A DNA stretch of 64,000 nt from the NCBI GenBank assembly GCA_030620095.1, contig JAUTXW010000556.1:1764501-1828500 (forward strand), in the 5' to 3' direction. A model generated the notes under the pieces. It had not been told where the DNA came from and did not search any database. It saw nothing but the letters and a program-made list of their open reading frames with translations. The stretch is from Kuschelorhynchus macadamiae (taxonomy: Eukaryota > Arthropoda > Insecta > Coleoptera > Curculionidae). How positions within the stretch are numbered: the stretch's first letter is position 1; each line of letters starts with the position of its first letter. Below, in pieces: positions 34,430 through 54,960 of this stretch. Position numbers and translations under genes: made by a program.

Positions 34430-35810
34430 CGGCGTAGCTAAAAAAATACTTATCCGATTGACTTTAAATTTTGGTCAAAAATTAAGGGTCATATTGTGAT
34501 GACCTGGTAACATTTTGGTAAAAATCCAATATGGCGAAATAAAACGGCGGCTTAGTGAAATGTGAAAAAAATTATTGATAAAAAACTGCTCATCCAATTT
34601 ATCTCAAATGTTGCGAAAACATCAAGTATTCTGTTGGAGTCAACTGGTAAAATTTTGGTACGAATACAAGACGGCGGAACAGAATGGCAGCCTAGTAAAA
34701 TATTTAAAAATTCAGCCTCTAAAGAACTGCTTAATGGTTTGATTTCAAATTGAGTGCCATAGTTAATTGTGGAATAGGGATCAACCAGTAAAATTGTGGT
34801 ACTAATTCAAGATGGCCGAACAAAATGGCGGCCAAATGAAATGTTTGTAATCGTGAAAAATCACCCTCTCAGGTTTCACACATCTTTACTTTTTAGCGTC
34901 GCTAGATGCCAAAAAATATTTTATCAACTCCGTCGGTCCGCCTGTCGGTCTTGTGTCAGTCTGCCTGTCTGTCAGTTCGCGGCATATCTTAAAGACTACT
35001 TACCCGATTTACTTTAAATTTTGGTCAAAAATTAAGGGTCATATGGGAATGACCTGGTAACATTTTAGTAAGTCTTAAAAAAATTATTATTAAAAATCTA
35101 CTCATCCAATTTATCTCAAATTTTGCAAAAAACATCAAGGATTATATTGGAATCAACTGGTAACATTTTGGTACGAATCCAAAATGGCGGCTTAATAAAA
35201 TATTTTAAAATTGAGCCGGAAAAACTGTTTTATGGTTTAATTTCAAATTGTGTGTCATGCCTAATTGTGGTATAGGGATCAACTACTAAAATTCTGGTAC
35301 TAATTCGAGATGGCCGCCAAATAAAATGTTTATAATCGTGAAAAAATCACCCTTTCAGGTTTTACACGTCTCTACGTTTTAGTGACCGCGGCATAGCTTA
35401 AAGACTACTTACCCGATTGTCATATGGGTATGACCTCGTAATATTTTGGTAAAAATCAAAAATAGCGAAACAAAATGGCAGACTGGTGAAATGTTAAAAA
35501 AATTATTATGAAAAACTTCTTATCCAACTTGTTTCGAATTTTGCATAAACATTAAGTATTACGTTGAAATCAATTGGTAAAGTTTTGGTACGAATCCAAG
35601 ACGGCGGAACAAAATGGTGGTATAAAAAAATATTTAAAAATTCAGCCTGAAAAAACTACTTATTGGATTAATTTCAAATTGTGTGCAATAACTAATTGTG
35701 GTATAGGGCTCAATTAGTAAAACTGTGTTACTAATTCAAGATGGCGGAACAAAATTGCGGCCAAATAAAATTTTTGTAATCCTTAAGAAAATCACCCTCT
35801 CAGGCCTTCT
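34430..35810 (+). repeat. Tandem super-units in the left arm
   Basis: Super-units restart at the CGCGGC motif at about 34434, 34977 and 35389 (periods about 543 and 412). Each contains roughly 100-130-bp sub-units marked by a TGGTA-ATTTTGGTA block, ACGAAT-CAAGACGGCGG or its variant, and AAAATATTTAAAAATTCAGCC. It is the inverted counterpart of 38176-38822 and of 13440-14830. Confidence 0.75.
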
Positions 35811-35811
35811 A

Positions 35812-36700
<889 letters not shown>

Positions 36701-37084
36701 CAATATGGGTTTCAATTAAGGATGGTAAAACAACATGGATTTTTAAAAAAATCAAAGTTAAAAAATCTGTGAAAATGAGATACTTATTGAATTTATTTTA
36801 AATTATACCCAAAAGCCAAGTGTGGTATAGGCAGAACGGAAAAGGTAAACATTTTGATAGGAATCTAATATGATGAAAGAAAATGGCCCCCAATAAAAAT
36901 GAAGAGACAGTTGATGTAACAGATATATACTGTGACTATGTACTGAACTAAATTGGATCACACGTCACTCTTCCTAATAAAAGTAACAATTTATAACGAG
37001 GGTTCCGGGTAAAGGAAATTTATCGTTTTTTTAAATGTCCTCAGAAAAAAAATTTAAAGGCGATAAATCAGCGCTGTTTGCTGC

Positions 37085-37600
37085 TTCTCGACCTATCCAC
37101 AAATTATGCCTATTTTCCGAAAATTCAGTAACAGGCTTAATATTGTGAGGTGTGACCCCATCTTGCCACGATATTATGCCATTGTAATTCCTTATCGGCA
37201 ATTCTTCTAACTAATTTTCAATTTGGATTTGTAGAAATTGTAAATATCTCTCTCTGTTCAAATTGTCAAGAAAAATAACATGCCACACTACATGTGAACA
37301 CAACGCTATCCTTGAGTTTTAACCTCTGGTTTTTTTTTGTGGCTTGACGGTTACCCAAAACCGCTTATTAAAACCTTCTTTAAGAAATTAGGATCCCCCC
37401 GAACGCACCCAAGAATTCAAATGGTTGAAATTTTTGCATATCGGCGAGATCTTCAATTTTGTATATCTCAGAGATCTTGAATCTACAAGAGTAGAATTTA
37501 TAATGCTTGAGGATTACCTTAACACGCCACTTGAAAGGATTTAAAAAATTAGCGGCATCCCTAATACTAGATTCTGGATTTTCAACAAAAAATTAAATAA
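37085..37600 (-). pseudogene. Decayed DD41D-type transposase in the foldback core
   Basis: From 37600 leftwards: VENPESSIRDAANFLNPFKW, KHYKFYSCRFKI and YKIEDLADMQKF, which match the helix-turn-helix and linker pattern of the DD41D group. After a frame change come LDNLNRERYLQFLQIQIE, LEELP and WQDGVTPH with the second catalytic Asp. WIGREAANSADLSPLNFF follows, in which the third Asp is Asn. Spacing to that Asn is 35, about six residues short, so part of the WP-R-SPDL linker is deleted. The block with the first Asp is missing. Confidence 0.6.
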
Positions 37601-38822
37601 ATAAATATCATTCTAACAGTTCTTAAAAAAATTAATTTAAAATTAGTTTTCTACCTTCAAAAAATAATAACATTTCCAAATCATTTTCTTCGTTTCTTAT
37701 AAAAGATGTTTTCTTTCGTCTTAGATCTTTCTTCTCTTTAGACTGTTTTACAATCGTATTTAATGACGGTGTTACTCTACGTTGGTATTGTCGTTTCACT
37801 ATTCCCGCGTTAATTAAATTAATAGGATTTCATGATTGGGTGTTTTGCCTTCTCGCTCCTAGACTAGAAAGTTTAGAAAACTCCTCCTTCCTCCCTGTAA
37901 TTTGACTTATTGCTTTATTCTAAAGAATTGGTAGAACTGGTAATATATTCAGATATTTCCATATCAGAAAGTGAGTAACTTTTGTTATTAGTAGTGCCAA
38001 CACTTTTAGCTTGTTAAACAATTTGAGCATTAGAAATTTAAAAAGTCGGTAAATTTCTTTTACCCGGAACTTCCCGCGTTATAAATCTTTCCTTTTCTTA
38101 GGAACAGTGGAGTGTGACCCAATTTAGTTCAGTACATAGTCATTTAGTAACACATATATACTGACATTTTTATTCGTCGCCATTCTGTTAGATCGTATGG
38201 TAAATATGCCACAGCTGATTTTTGGGCATAATTTAAAATAAATTCAATAAGTAGTTTTTATATTAAAACACATTTTGTTACGTCATGTTGAATTCGTACC
38301 AGCTTATCCCTATATTACATTTAATTTTTCTGCAAAATTTAAAGTCAATTCAAGATTTGAAGATTTTTTTTACGTTGGTTTTTTAAAAATTTGGACGCTA
38401 CGCCGTTTTCTTGAATTCGTATCACAACTTTACCAGTTCATTACTTAATGCTTGCACAAAATTTGAAATTATTAGTTGATTTCTACATAATACTTAATTT
38501 TTGGGCAAAAATTGAGATAAATTGGATAAGTAGTTTTTTAGTAATATTTTACTCGCCCCTCCATTTTGTTTTGCCAAGTTGGATTTTCACCAAAATGTTA
38601 ACTGTAATGTAAAAAATGTAACCCAGGTTATCCTCATATGACCCTTAATTTTTGACCAAAATTTGAAATCAATCAGATATGTAGCTTTTAGCTATGCCGC
38701 GAACGGACAGGCCGACAGACCGACGAAACTGAGAAAACATGTTTTTCGGCATCTGGGGACCCCGAAACGTAAAGGTCTAAAAATCTCGAATTATTACAAT
38801 ACTACCCTTTTACGAGGGGAGT

Positions 38823-39920
38823 TAAAACTTGTGTATTTATTTATGTAAAAAGGTTCCCACTTGTAGTAATTAATACTAAAATAAGAAAACAATATTTTTA
38901 GAACAAAATCGTAAAATATATATATATATATATATATCTGAACATGAAATTGATACATATTCGATCTCGTTTTCTTCGGTTTTAAGGAGTTGCTGTCTTC
39001 GTTTTTTTTTTAAATAATTAATTTAGTTAAAATAAATAGCAGTTATAATTTGACATATCTATGAATAAGATAAATATGGTAACTCTACAGTAACGCAAAT
39101 AAATTTCACTTTCCGTTATAGTATCTTTTATTCAAAAGTAATTAAAGTACACTTCGTATAGTTATCTCAAAAAACTCGGCGGACCGTCCAATCCAATGTT
39201 TACGATGAAGGTACCCTTCTTTAACAACTGGTCCTGCAGTAACAACAGTGGCGTTCTGGTATTATTTTTAAATGATATTTTGCATGTCTAACTGACTGGT
39301 GCGGTGATTTGTATTATGCTATTATTGTTTAGTAGAAAAATCTAATAAAAATAATACTTTTTAAAAATGAGACATTAGATGATCGGATTGATAAAGTTAT
39401 GGTATCTAGTAACACAATAAAATTGCATTGCAAAAATCAGCTAAAGCAGTTTAAAGATTACGATAAATACGGCCTCTTCGCCCTATAATGTTACAGCAGT
39501 GTGAATTCATTGTTTCCTATATACAAAATTATATAAACAAATTATTTTGATTGTTTCCTACATCCTTGTAAATTTTAACTTTCCATGTTCTCTAAAAATT
39601 ATTTTGCCGGCTGCGAGAAATATAAAAAAAATGCAAATAAGATCGTTCGTTTGGCAGAGACCAATGTTAATGGCAATTAAAAAGTATAAATAAACTAAAA
39701 AAAAAATACACACTACTGGTATCATAACTAACGAATGAAACACCATCAAGACTTGACTGTGTAGATAATTACAATTACTTCTTTTACAGTTTTAGGTATA
39801 GATATATACAAGATCAACTCAAAATAATAATTATATAACTAAACTAGCACGACAAAACTAAATCTTCAAAACATTAATAAAATAAAAACAATAATCAAAC
39901 CAACGAATGTAGTGCGCAGT
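38823..39920. other. Intergenic, no gene seen
   Basis: A short (TA)n tract lies at 38918-38938. Nothing else is recognisable. Confidence 0.4.
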
Positions 39921-39929
39921 GCCTGGCGT

Positions 39930-40022
39930 TGCTCCGATTTCGGACTATAATCAAAGTAAAGTATCGCCGCTCGTAGTTAGTACTTGGAAGGGTGACCACC
40001 CGGGAAAGACCGTGCTCCGTCT
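39930..40022 (+). repeat. 5S rRNA-derived segment (SINE3-like or 5S pseudogene)
   Basis: GTTAGTACTTGGAAGGGTGA at about 39975, followed by CC-CC-GGGAA and ACCG, matches the 3' part of eukaryotic 5S rRNA, which holds the internal pol III promoter elements. Upstream sequence from about 39941 can be aligned to the middle of 5S (CGGACTATAATCAAAGTAAA) with many changes. Downstream sequence to about 40190 (CCGTGAAGTGCAAATGCACT) is not 5S and could be a SINE body. No second copy is visible in this window. Confidence 0.6.
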
Positions 40023-40199
40023 AGAACCGGGCTACTAATAATGGGTAGTAGTTGCTGCAGAAATATAATAACGACAGTGGCAATACTACCGCGTTTCCTA
40101 AGGTACCGTGAAGTGCAAATGCACTTATGTGGAGTCACTAAAAAAGGCAAGCAAGTTTAAGGCAACAGTGCATTACTTTTGAGGCCTCAGGCCTTCGTG

Positions 40200-41535
40200 G
40201 TATGCATAAACATAAAAAACTCCTACTAATAAAAATATTATATAGGAGGATAATTGCTCCTTACTGACTCGTTATAAGAAACCAATATGAATGATTGAAC
40301 CCAAATTGAAACAACGAATACAATGAATAATTAATGAAACCCTTCCGATTTCAAGGAGAATCTTTAAAATGTTGAGGTTGGACCAATGAACTCTATTTTA
40401 CGTAACTGGAGCGGCGTCAGTCATCTTCTAATAGTGTGTAAGGCGCAAATATGACAAAGATAGCATTCGCGTGGGGCAAGCATCTCGCTTTCACTCGGAA
40501 CATTAAATAGGTAATTTTGGTAGTTACGTTTGTTTTTTTTTTGGCCATACGATCAGTTGTGCTGGTAAAACAGTCTATAAAGCTATCCACAGTGCTGAAA
40601 AATGTAGCAAGGCTGTGGTTTTAGTTGGTTTTATTCCCGAGGGGCTACACATTTTAAAGGGACTAGTGCAATTGATTAGTGTTGATGCTTTACGTGAAGA
40701 TAATTTAGATTTTCAGCATAGACAGTGATTGTCAGTGTAAAATCTGTATACCTACTTATGTAAAACTCAAGGCGATTATTTTTTTTGGTTTCGGCAGCTC
40801 ACATGCCCGATATTATTATGTATATTTTAAAATTATACCTCTTCAATTACAAACATGGTAACACAAGACATATCATGCCCTTAAGGGTGGAATTTTAAAA
40901 AATCCAGAAATCTGTTTATAGAAAATAATTTTTAAAAGACACTGACGAATGAAAATGTGTAAACCCCATTTGCTTAGAAAGGTATTTTAAAAAAAAGATA
41001 ACCACATTTCACCATCTAGTGTAAAAAAATTTCAAATTCACTTTATTTTATTCTTGTATTTTCCTAAATCTGTAAGCCTTTCGTTTGGGTTAGGAACAAA
41101 AATGTTATTATTTTTTAAAAATAAAACCCTATGCAGTATCTTTTTTTCTACACTCCTGAAAATACCATAAAAATCTTTATTTACTGTTGTTACTAGAGAA
41201 TATGCTGAGAATATATCTTTTTCCAAATTACTTCAAACTGTTTTTTATAAATCGGATGTTAAGACGATATATATTTTACAGTATAATAGAACTTTTGGGT
41301 TTTATTTAACTGTAAGTTAAATTAAATTAAATTATTCCTGTTAACCCAAAAAGATAGAAAGAGACGGCGGTTTGCATAGAAAGGTATTTGCCTCACTTCT
41401 TTAGTCGACATGACGGTTACACTTGCTTAGTACAGAGTTTATTGAGTTGGGCTAACAACATCGGAACATCGCGGTGTTGTTTCTAGATTTACGTCTGAGA
41501 TGCATTAAGAACAAATGATATTCATGTCTTCTTGT
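40200..41535. other. Intergenic, no gene seen
   Basis: Open frames are short and unsupported. Confidence 0.4.
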
Positions 41536-41540
41536 CGATA

Positions 41541-42645
41541 GTAAGGTTTCCAACCGTTCTGTATTTGGAAGGACGTCCTGGATTTTAGATTTTATCGTAT
41601 TTGTCCTTCGTTCTTCCGATCTCCCGAGAAGGACGCATTTTGTCCTGGATTTTGGCAATTTTTAATTTTTTTTTCAACAACACAGCATAAAATACAGTTT
41701 TATTATTTTTAATGATTAACATCGTTTTGTTGCGTTCTGTCATCTGTCGAAATAATGATGAAAATGCGCACTTAAAGAGCGAAATTCTGTATTTTCTGCT
41801 ATTTGTATTTATCTGAATAACTTGTGAGTTAGTAATACTAACAATAATAATAAGTAAGAAGTTTAAGTGGTTTTCAAATTTTCTTTTTGTTTGTTTACTG
41901 AGAATATTATTTATTAGGTTTATTTTATTAGTATTAATAAAATATGAAATAAACTGACACATTATTAATAATGATACATCTACTATGCCAAAATATTATT
42001 TGTTCCTTCATAATATATGTTTGGTTTAGTTTTTATTATCTAGTATGTATTTCGTTTTCGAGCTAATTACTAAGAGATAAGGTAAGGTAAATATATTTTA
42101 TAGTAACTTTGTTGCAATACAGTTATGGGTTAAGTGATATTCAAATTTTAAATTTTTTACTCACTGAAAATATTATTTATTAATTTATTTTGTGAAAACT
42201 AATGAAATATGAAACAAGCAGACACATGAATTATTATAATACCTATACTAAACCAAAGTTTAACTTGTTCATCCATAATAATATGTTTAGTTTTTATAAT
42301 TTAGTTTGTATTTTCTTTTTAATTGCTAGTACATGCCACCTACCTAACATAATACAGTGCTAATACTTAGGAGGAAAAAAAGGTAAAAATTTTCTATTAT
42401 AGTACAGTCCCTTTATACAACTTTATAGGCACTTAGTTGCAAGTTAAAATGCGGTTTCATAAGCGATTTTTCAATTTTTTTTTTACTCAATTAAAATGTT
42501 ATTTATCACGTTTATTTTGTTTAAAATTGATAAAATATTAATATTATTAGGTGTTCTTCTTTATTACTCTGTGTCTTGGATTTTTTATAGATTTTGACTG
42601 ACCTGTCCTGGGTTATAAAAATTTATAGTTGGCAACCCTAGGGTA
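41541..42645. mobile_element. hAT-like nonautonomous element with three internal tandem units
   Basis: The left end region (AAGGTTTCCAACCGTTCTGT, then GGACGTCCTGGATTTTAG) and the reverse complement of the right end (AGGGTTGCCAACTATAAATT, then CCCAGGACAG) resemble TIRs of the GGGTTGCCAAC type seen in hAT elements. Inside, three diverged direct units of about 305 bp start near 41866, 42150 and 42465. They share GAATATTATTTATTA-like and TAATATGTTTGGTTTAGTTT-like blocks. I found no clean 8-bp duplication, so the ends are uncertain. Confidence 0.5.
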
Positions 42646-44227
42646 CTACTAGTAAAATTTGAGTTTAATAAAACAACAATAAAAATTCCTAATATATTTA
42701 AATAAGTTATGTACTTTTGACGGGACTTTAAACAAATATAAAACTAATTCATCTCATGTAAGCGGCAACTGTATGTGGCCTTTCGGCGCAGCAGAGCGCA
42801 TTAAATAATGTATTTAAATTTTGTTTTTTCATGTGACGATTATAACAGAAATAAACAGTAATTAGTGTTTAATACGTCTGTGGGTGGATAATTTTAATTA
42901 AAAAGAAATATATCCAAATTGGTCAAGTGGGAGCTGCTTGTGAAAGAAGAAAAAATCTCTTTTTATTCTAAATATATAGATTTTTGACTAACCGTTTTCT
43001 GAACATAATATTAGGTTGTGTATGCCTTACGGTACTTAAATTCTACCAGATTAATGTTTTATAATATTGTAAATAATAAATTAAATATTTTTCGTATGCA
43101 TCAATTTTTACATTTTGTAATACTAATTAAGAAACGGTAAATTTAAAGCTTTTCTTATATAAGATATGTTTGTATATAAAATAACTAGTAATATAGCAAT
43201 AAATAAAACTCACATTGGGAAAGAATTTTGAAAAAACGTGTAATGAGATTCTGATAAGTAACGAAATAAGCATATTAGATATTATCAGCTACTATCTCAT
43301 TTTCAATTTGCAATTCTTGATTTTTATTAATTTTTTTTAAATGGTCATTTGTCGCATCGAACTCAAAACCATTTTTAATTTCAGATTTCAATACAAAATA
43401 TATTTTAAAATTTAGTTTTCATGGCATTAAGAGTGCAAATCCACGCTATAAAATTTCTCGTGTTCATTTTTCGAACTCAAACCTCAAGCGCCACTCTGTA
43501 GATGACGCATCAATGTCGGAATCCGATTATTTTTTAATTTTTTCCAAAATAGGCCATATAAATAAATTAACACGTTCATAATTTAATGTTATAACATATT
43601 TATGTACAAACATTACATAAAATCTATCAAATACTATGCAAATAAGTAGTTTCACTTTTAACGGAAAAATTCAAATATTTCAGAAAACGCTTAACAGTGA
43701 CGCAGCATTATGGTATCCCCTCCATCTCAAGCAAATAACTTTATGAGTTTTACATTCCTTTGATAGAAAATTCAAAATATTGCACATGGCATGTATTTCT
43801 TGCCTCGTTGATATATCTTTGTTGCGAAATGAAATAAAACGAGAGAGTGCTGTTAAAGAACAGCTCTTTTACAGACTATAATATTTATGATCTCCCCTAC
43901 TGACTGTTTTTTATCAGCTAGCCGAAGTAATAATTGCAGGGCCTTTTGACTTTCGGCACCTTTCGGTGTTTGCCGATAAAAACAAGTTTTTTTAATATCT
44001 AAATACCCGGAATATTGGTTTCCTTATATTTTTATGAACATGATTTTATGATCTTGAGCCTTGGATTGAGAATTTCCTGTTTGTTTATTATAGATGTGTT
44101 TTAAAATGACTAGTACTTGTATTTTTAAAACGTCGACGTTTAGTTTAGAACTTCTCACTCTTGTGACTGTGTCTAAGCTTTCTAGATATTTGTTTACGAA
44201 CTCCTGTGTTACTTGTGTAATTAGGAT
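42646..44227. other. Intergenic, no gene seen
   Basis: No recognisable structure. Confidence 0.4.
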
Positions 44228-49956
<5,729 letters not shown>

Positions 49957-50135
49957 ATTTAGAAGTTTGTAATCGTTAGTAGAACAGTTTATGCTTTTGT
50001 AGTAAATTCCCATGACTAGTTAATGCATCTTATGAGTAAGAGTAGACGTGTTTGTTGTGTGCAGAATTTAGTAATAAGATCTCTTTATGTAGATATATTT
50101 GAATTATATTTAATTATATTATTTAATAAATAAAG

Positions 50136-51193
50136 GTGACCCCATAGCTATCCCAATTTCGTTGCTGATAGTCATGTTATATTGAAAATTTGTTGTTTTG
50201 TATACGCTGTAAGTGGTTCAGTATTCATGCATTGTTTCACTACTACTTATTTGTGTTGTTTGCCAAGTCATACCATGTGGTATATGTAGCAAGCATTCTG
50301 GAGTGTACATTTCATAAGGCCAATTATCCAATGCTTGCCTCAGCCATATCTTTATATTAATAATTTGATTGTTCAACTATACTGGTATGATTTTCAAGTT
50401 TATTTGTTACATTATAGTATATTTATAAAAAACTTACATCAGAAAACTTGCATTACCTGTCAAAATTGACATTTCTTTAAAAAAATTACAGAAAAATAGT
50501 CTTATTTGTTAAAATATGAAAAAGTTGTATTAAGAAAAGTTGTTTATTTTTTAATTTTATATACGCATACCAAATTTTGGTCAAAAATTCCAATATTTTT
50601 TTTTAACTTTTTCCTGATTTTTGAAAATTGTCTAACTTAAAAAAAAAAAAGAGTTTTCTGTTAGTAACCTTAACATAATATTATTTCTTATACCTAAATA
50701 TTCCACATAAACTGTGTCTTTTTTGGAAAAAAATTAAAATTGCTTCTCAAAAGTATGTTAAGCTTGATGCAAAGTTGTCGTGATTTTGGGAATTTTTGAC
50801 TAATTTAGGAGCATAATCGAAATGTAAAACTGTTTTTTTAATATTTAAGTGCCTTGGACAAAGTTATAAAAATTAAAAATTAGAATTGCTGACCAAAATT
50901 CGACATATGTAAAACCATAAAAGAAACACCTCTTTTTATAGCACTTTCTCGTGTTTTAGCAAATAACCCCTTTCTCTGCGACATCTTCAAAGAAATATAT
51001 TAATTCTGGCAGGGAACACAAGTTAAGTGACGATTCCCTCTAAGTAATTTTTCATACTTAATAAATAAAATAAAACAGGTATGACAGATAACGCAGGTCA
51101 CATATTTATTTTCGAATAAGCCATTTTTCATCCTTAAAGTTATTACCTATGTTAAATTTTGAGAAAGTGACCTAATGAAAAAAATTAATAAAA

Positions 51194-51239
<46 letters not shown>

Positions 51240-53750
51240 TATTAACTATTAACTATTAACTGGCTCTTTCTAACAGTTTGGCTGTTTTTGTGTTGGAGTA
51301 TGAAGGTTTTAACTTAAATCCATTCAGAATAGGCTGAATGTTACCTCTACACTACAACACACACAAGAAAGTCAAAGTATTTTCAAAATTTTATAATTTA
51401 ATATACCTACTATACATTTGTAGTGTATATGTTCCACAGTTTGATAGCATACTCATGAATACCCAGCCAAACTACAAAAAATATCTTTCAATTGATACTA
51501 AAATGTTATCTTACATATTATTTATTTAAATGCTATAAGCAAAAAAAAAGATAATTACTAATTTGTAAGTTAGGAATATTTAGGTTAGTAAGTTTAGTAT
51601 ACCAATAAAAAATATGTTCATTTGTACATTTGGTTATATATGTAGTTCAAAAATAATTATTTTATATTTTAACCAACTCGAGCACATAATTTGATTTATT
51701 GGTTTTTTTTTATCTAATCAATGCTTAAATATATTAATTAGACTACAAATATAGTTAGTTCGTTCTGTTAGCAACTAAGCAATTATATTTTATATAAAAT
51801 AAAAGATCTATTGGTTTCTTCAATAAATAATTATTACTATAAATAGATACTATTTTCCTACTCTTAAAAATGTATATGATGATATTGTAATATATAAATA
51901 CCATTTATGTAAATGCTATTATTTCCTATTAAATTACTAACCCGCAAACAGAGTTTTTTATATTTTCTCATCCATCTTCAATATTTATAAAAGAAAAAAC
52001 TTTATAGTCAAACTTTTTCTCTTGCTATCTTTTAGACCTATCAGAATACAGAAAAATCCCATCAGAAACTTGCAAAACAATTTTTTATTTTTGTAAAAGC
52101 AGAATTATTTTTTATCTGCTTAGACTAGAAGTTAAACCATTAGTAGAACAATTTTCATTTTACTAACATTGCAATACTAAGATTTCAAACGAGACTAAAT
52201 ATGTTTAGAATCTTGGGGATATTTTTTCAAATTTTGCATTTGAAGTTTATTTTTTTCTGACCTTTATAACAAATTGTAAAAGTTGGAATCAAAATAAAGA
52301 AAAAACACTCGTCTACCCAGATATATCTAAAAACATTTCATGACTAATAAATTTCAGTGCTTAATTTATACTAAAATAATTTGTTATGGTTCATAAAAAG
52401 CTGTTTGTCATTTTGCAAAAAAAGAGTAGAAACAACATGCTTATTCATGTTTTGTGCTATGGCAGAATTGTAGTACATTTAGATACTTACTTTATTTTTA
52501 AATGCTATACAACTGTCCCTATTTTCTTAACAGTTTGAGGGAGAAGGGTTTTCACCCGCTCAAGGCGTATTTTGTTTTTTATACGACAATGGACTATTTT
52601 GCATACTCGATATAAAAATGATAAACTAAATTTGAGGACGTTTAAAGGCATGCAGGAAATTGTATAAACTTGTTTATTTTGAAATTAAATGTCCAGTTAG
52701 GGATACTTTACTAAATACATATGAAACATCAATTCGTTTTCTTTGCGTAGGGTCAAATATAACTATATATTTCTATTTTTTAGAATAGAACAATTTTGAG
52801 ATAAGAAATCCTTTCAAAAATTTAGTATTTGGCATAATTTTTTGCCACTAAGAATAGTTTGATTGATTTTTTTTATGTTACATGACAAAAAACAACCAAT
52901 AACGGTGTGAATTCGTATTAACTAAAGAAAAAGATAAAACTAAAATTTGTTACACGAACCCACCGTAACAAACTAAGATATGACCTAAAGATACATTCCT
53001 CTTCCTTAATATCCCCCATAGTTCAAGGAAAGACCGATTTTCTCCCTTAAAATACAAATATTGTTTAAAAAATTAGGTTTTTCCATTTGCCCAAATCTAC
53101 TGATTACTTAGTTTTTCCAACATGATATGTATTAAAACATTCTAAACTTTATTTGAAAGAAGAACCATAGAATCTGACAAAAAATAAACGAAAGACCATC
53201 CGAGAGATAAATGTTTATTTATCTGACGTGATTGACAACACGCGATCGTAATTCCATTTTCTTTGGCGTCATTGCGCTCTCCCTTCCATTAAAAAATATT
53301 GAAAAGTTTGGGCCGACCTCTTGCGGTAGGGGTTCAAACTTTACCTGTTACCAACTGCAATTACCAACCTAACGTATTCTCCGAAAAATATTCCAAGATT
53401 TTAGTAATTATCTTTGGTGATAGTTTGGAAAAAAACTACTACGTTTTTCGAATCAATTTTTTTTCAGAAATATACCTATATGTATGCTCTCCAATTTGAG
53501 TATTTTGGAATTTGACGAAATTACTTCTGAGCATAGAAAAGCTCAAGGTTAGTACCGCTATTGTTTTCGAAAAATTACTAGACATATAAACAGATTTTTT
53601 TTACTTTTAAAGGCTAAAATGAAAAATTCGACATACTCAATTTAATTTAGAAGTGTTTTAGAAGATATGTGTTAAACTCTGATCCTCAATGTAAAACTCT
53701 TTACACTTTCTGTAAAAATTTGTCGGTTTATCGTCGTCCAACTCTTGCAT
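50136..53750. other. Intergenic, no convincing gene
   Basis: A (TA)n tract lies at 51199-51237, followed by a short tandem ATTAACT. The open frames at 51338-51529 and 53299-53499 have no recognisable domain. Confidence 0.4.
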
Positions 53751-53754
53751 TTCT

Positions 53755-54960
53755 TTATTCAAATCTGGGATTATTGGTAACGCAAATCGTAGAAATTCTA
53801 AGTATAGTTCGATTGTCGGTTCCAGGGCTTTCGTTAAAATATCTTGACGAGAAAGAAGACGATTTCTGAAAACTGCTGATTGGAAATAACTTAATAGCTG
53901 GAAGCTGTTCCAACAATCTATTCACAACATCGTTCAGCGATAGCCATCTGGTTTGTGCGGGTTGCAATATTTTATGAGGTTTTATATTTGCAAATGTCTG
54001 AAGAGTTTTGTAATCAATGCGTTTAGGTGAATTATGGGTGTGACTGAAAACTTCACGGCAAAAATCTTCAAGGCCGTTTGGTAATTTTTCCCATGCGTAG
54101 GATGAGCAAAGCGCAAATGAATGGAATATACATTTAAAGGTGAAGAAACTGGGTATGTCATTCTTCAAATGAATGAACATCGAGTTGTTTCCTCCAAACA
54201 TGACCTTGGCGCCATCAGACGCAAATCCTAACATATGTTTTATTTGGAATTTCTTTTTCAATAAAATATTCGACAGCTTTATTGTAAAAAAACTTTAGCT
54301 GAACCGTCAGCAACTGGTATCAAAATTGGAAATTTGTCATCTACTTTATAATTTTAGTTAATTACCCTCGCTATTAAAGCTAAACATTTGGTTGTCCACT
54401 TATCTACCAACAATGCAAAACCTATTTTCCCTTAAATTTTTTATCAAGTTTTCTTCAGCCGTTTTTCCTATCACATTTACTACAATAGATCAAGCTTTTG
54501 TTCGGCTCATTGAAACATTTTCACCAATTTTCGAACCTGGAAACAGTGATTTTACTAATTTAGTCAGATGTGGGGCAATATTAGATGAAAAATTATGTTC
54601 CGCAATAAAACAAACTAGTTTAATTTCGCCGACTTTTGTGACTTGTGACTGTTGCGGTTGCTGCGATTTTGATGGCAACAACGATGTGAGCTTAGGTTGC
54701 TTTTGCATTTTTTTACTATTCATATCATGCTTAGATGAACGTTTTGGTCGTGACAGATCTTGAATGCCGCATTTCCAGTCACAGTCGCTTGCAGTATAGT
54801 AAAAATATATGTTACCTTTTTTACTTTTTGCCAGTCATCCACTGAACAACGTCTTTGAGCCAAGTGTCAATAAATTTTTTAATTATATCTCACTACTTTC
54901 TTCTTTCTAGTTGGTCTTCTATTAAAATCTGACTCACTATCACTGCTGCTAACCTAACTA
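53755..54960 (-). pseudogene. hAT transposase, zinc finger protein 862-like group, decayed
   Basis: From the right: a BED-like region in fragments (LAKSKKGNIYF, PKRSSKHDMNSKK), then GEIKLVCFIAEHNFSS and HLTKLVKSLFP. SIVVNVIGKTAEENL follows in a damaged stretch (54261-54490). The best block is IKHMLGFASDGAKVMFGGNN, then FKCIFHSFALCSSYAWEKLP and PAQTRWLSLNDVVNRLLEQL (53755-54261). The conserved Asp in ASDGA is kept. The C-terminal dimerisation domain is absent. Several stops and frameshifts make it nonfunctional. Ends and target duplication were not found. Confidence 0.8.

Noticed and set aside
41585..41962. 125-codon minus-strand frame
   Set aside because: Lies in the AT-rich tandem units and TIR of a MITE, and reads as biased Ile/Asn/Lys sequence.
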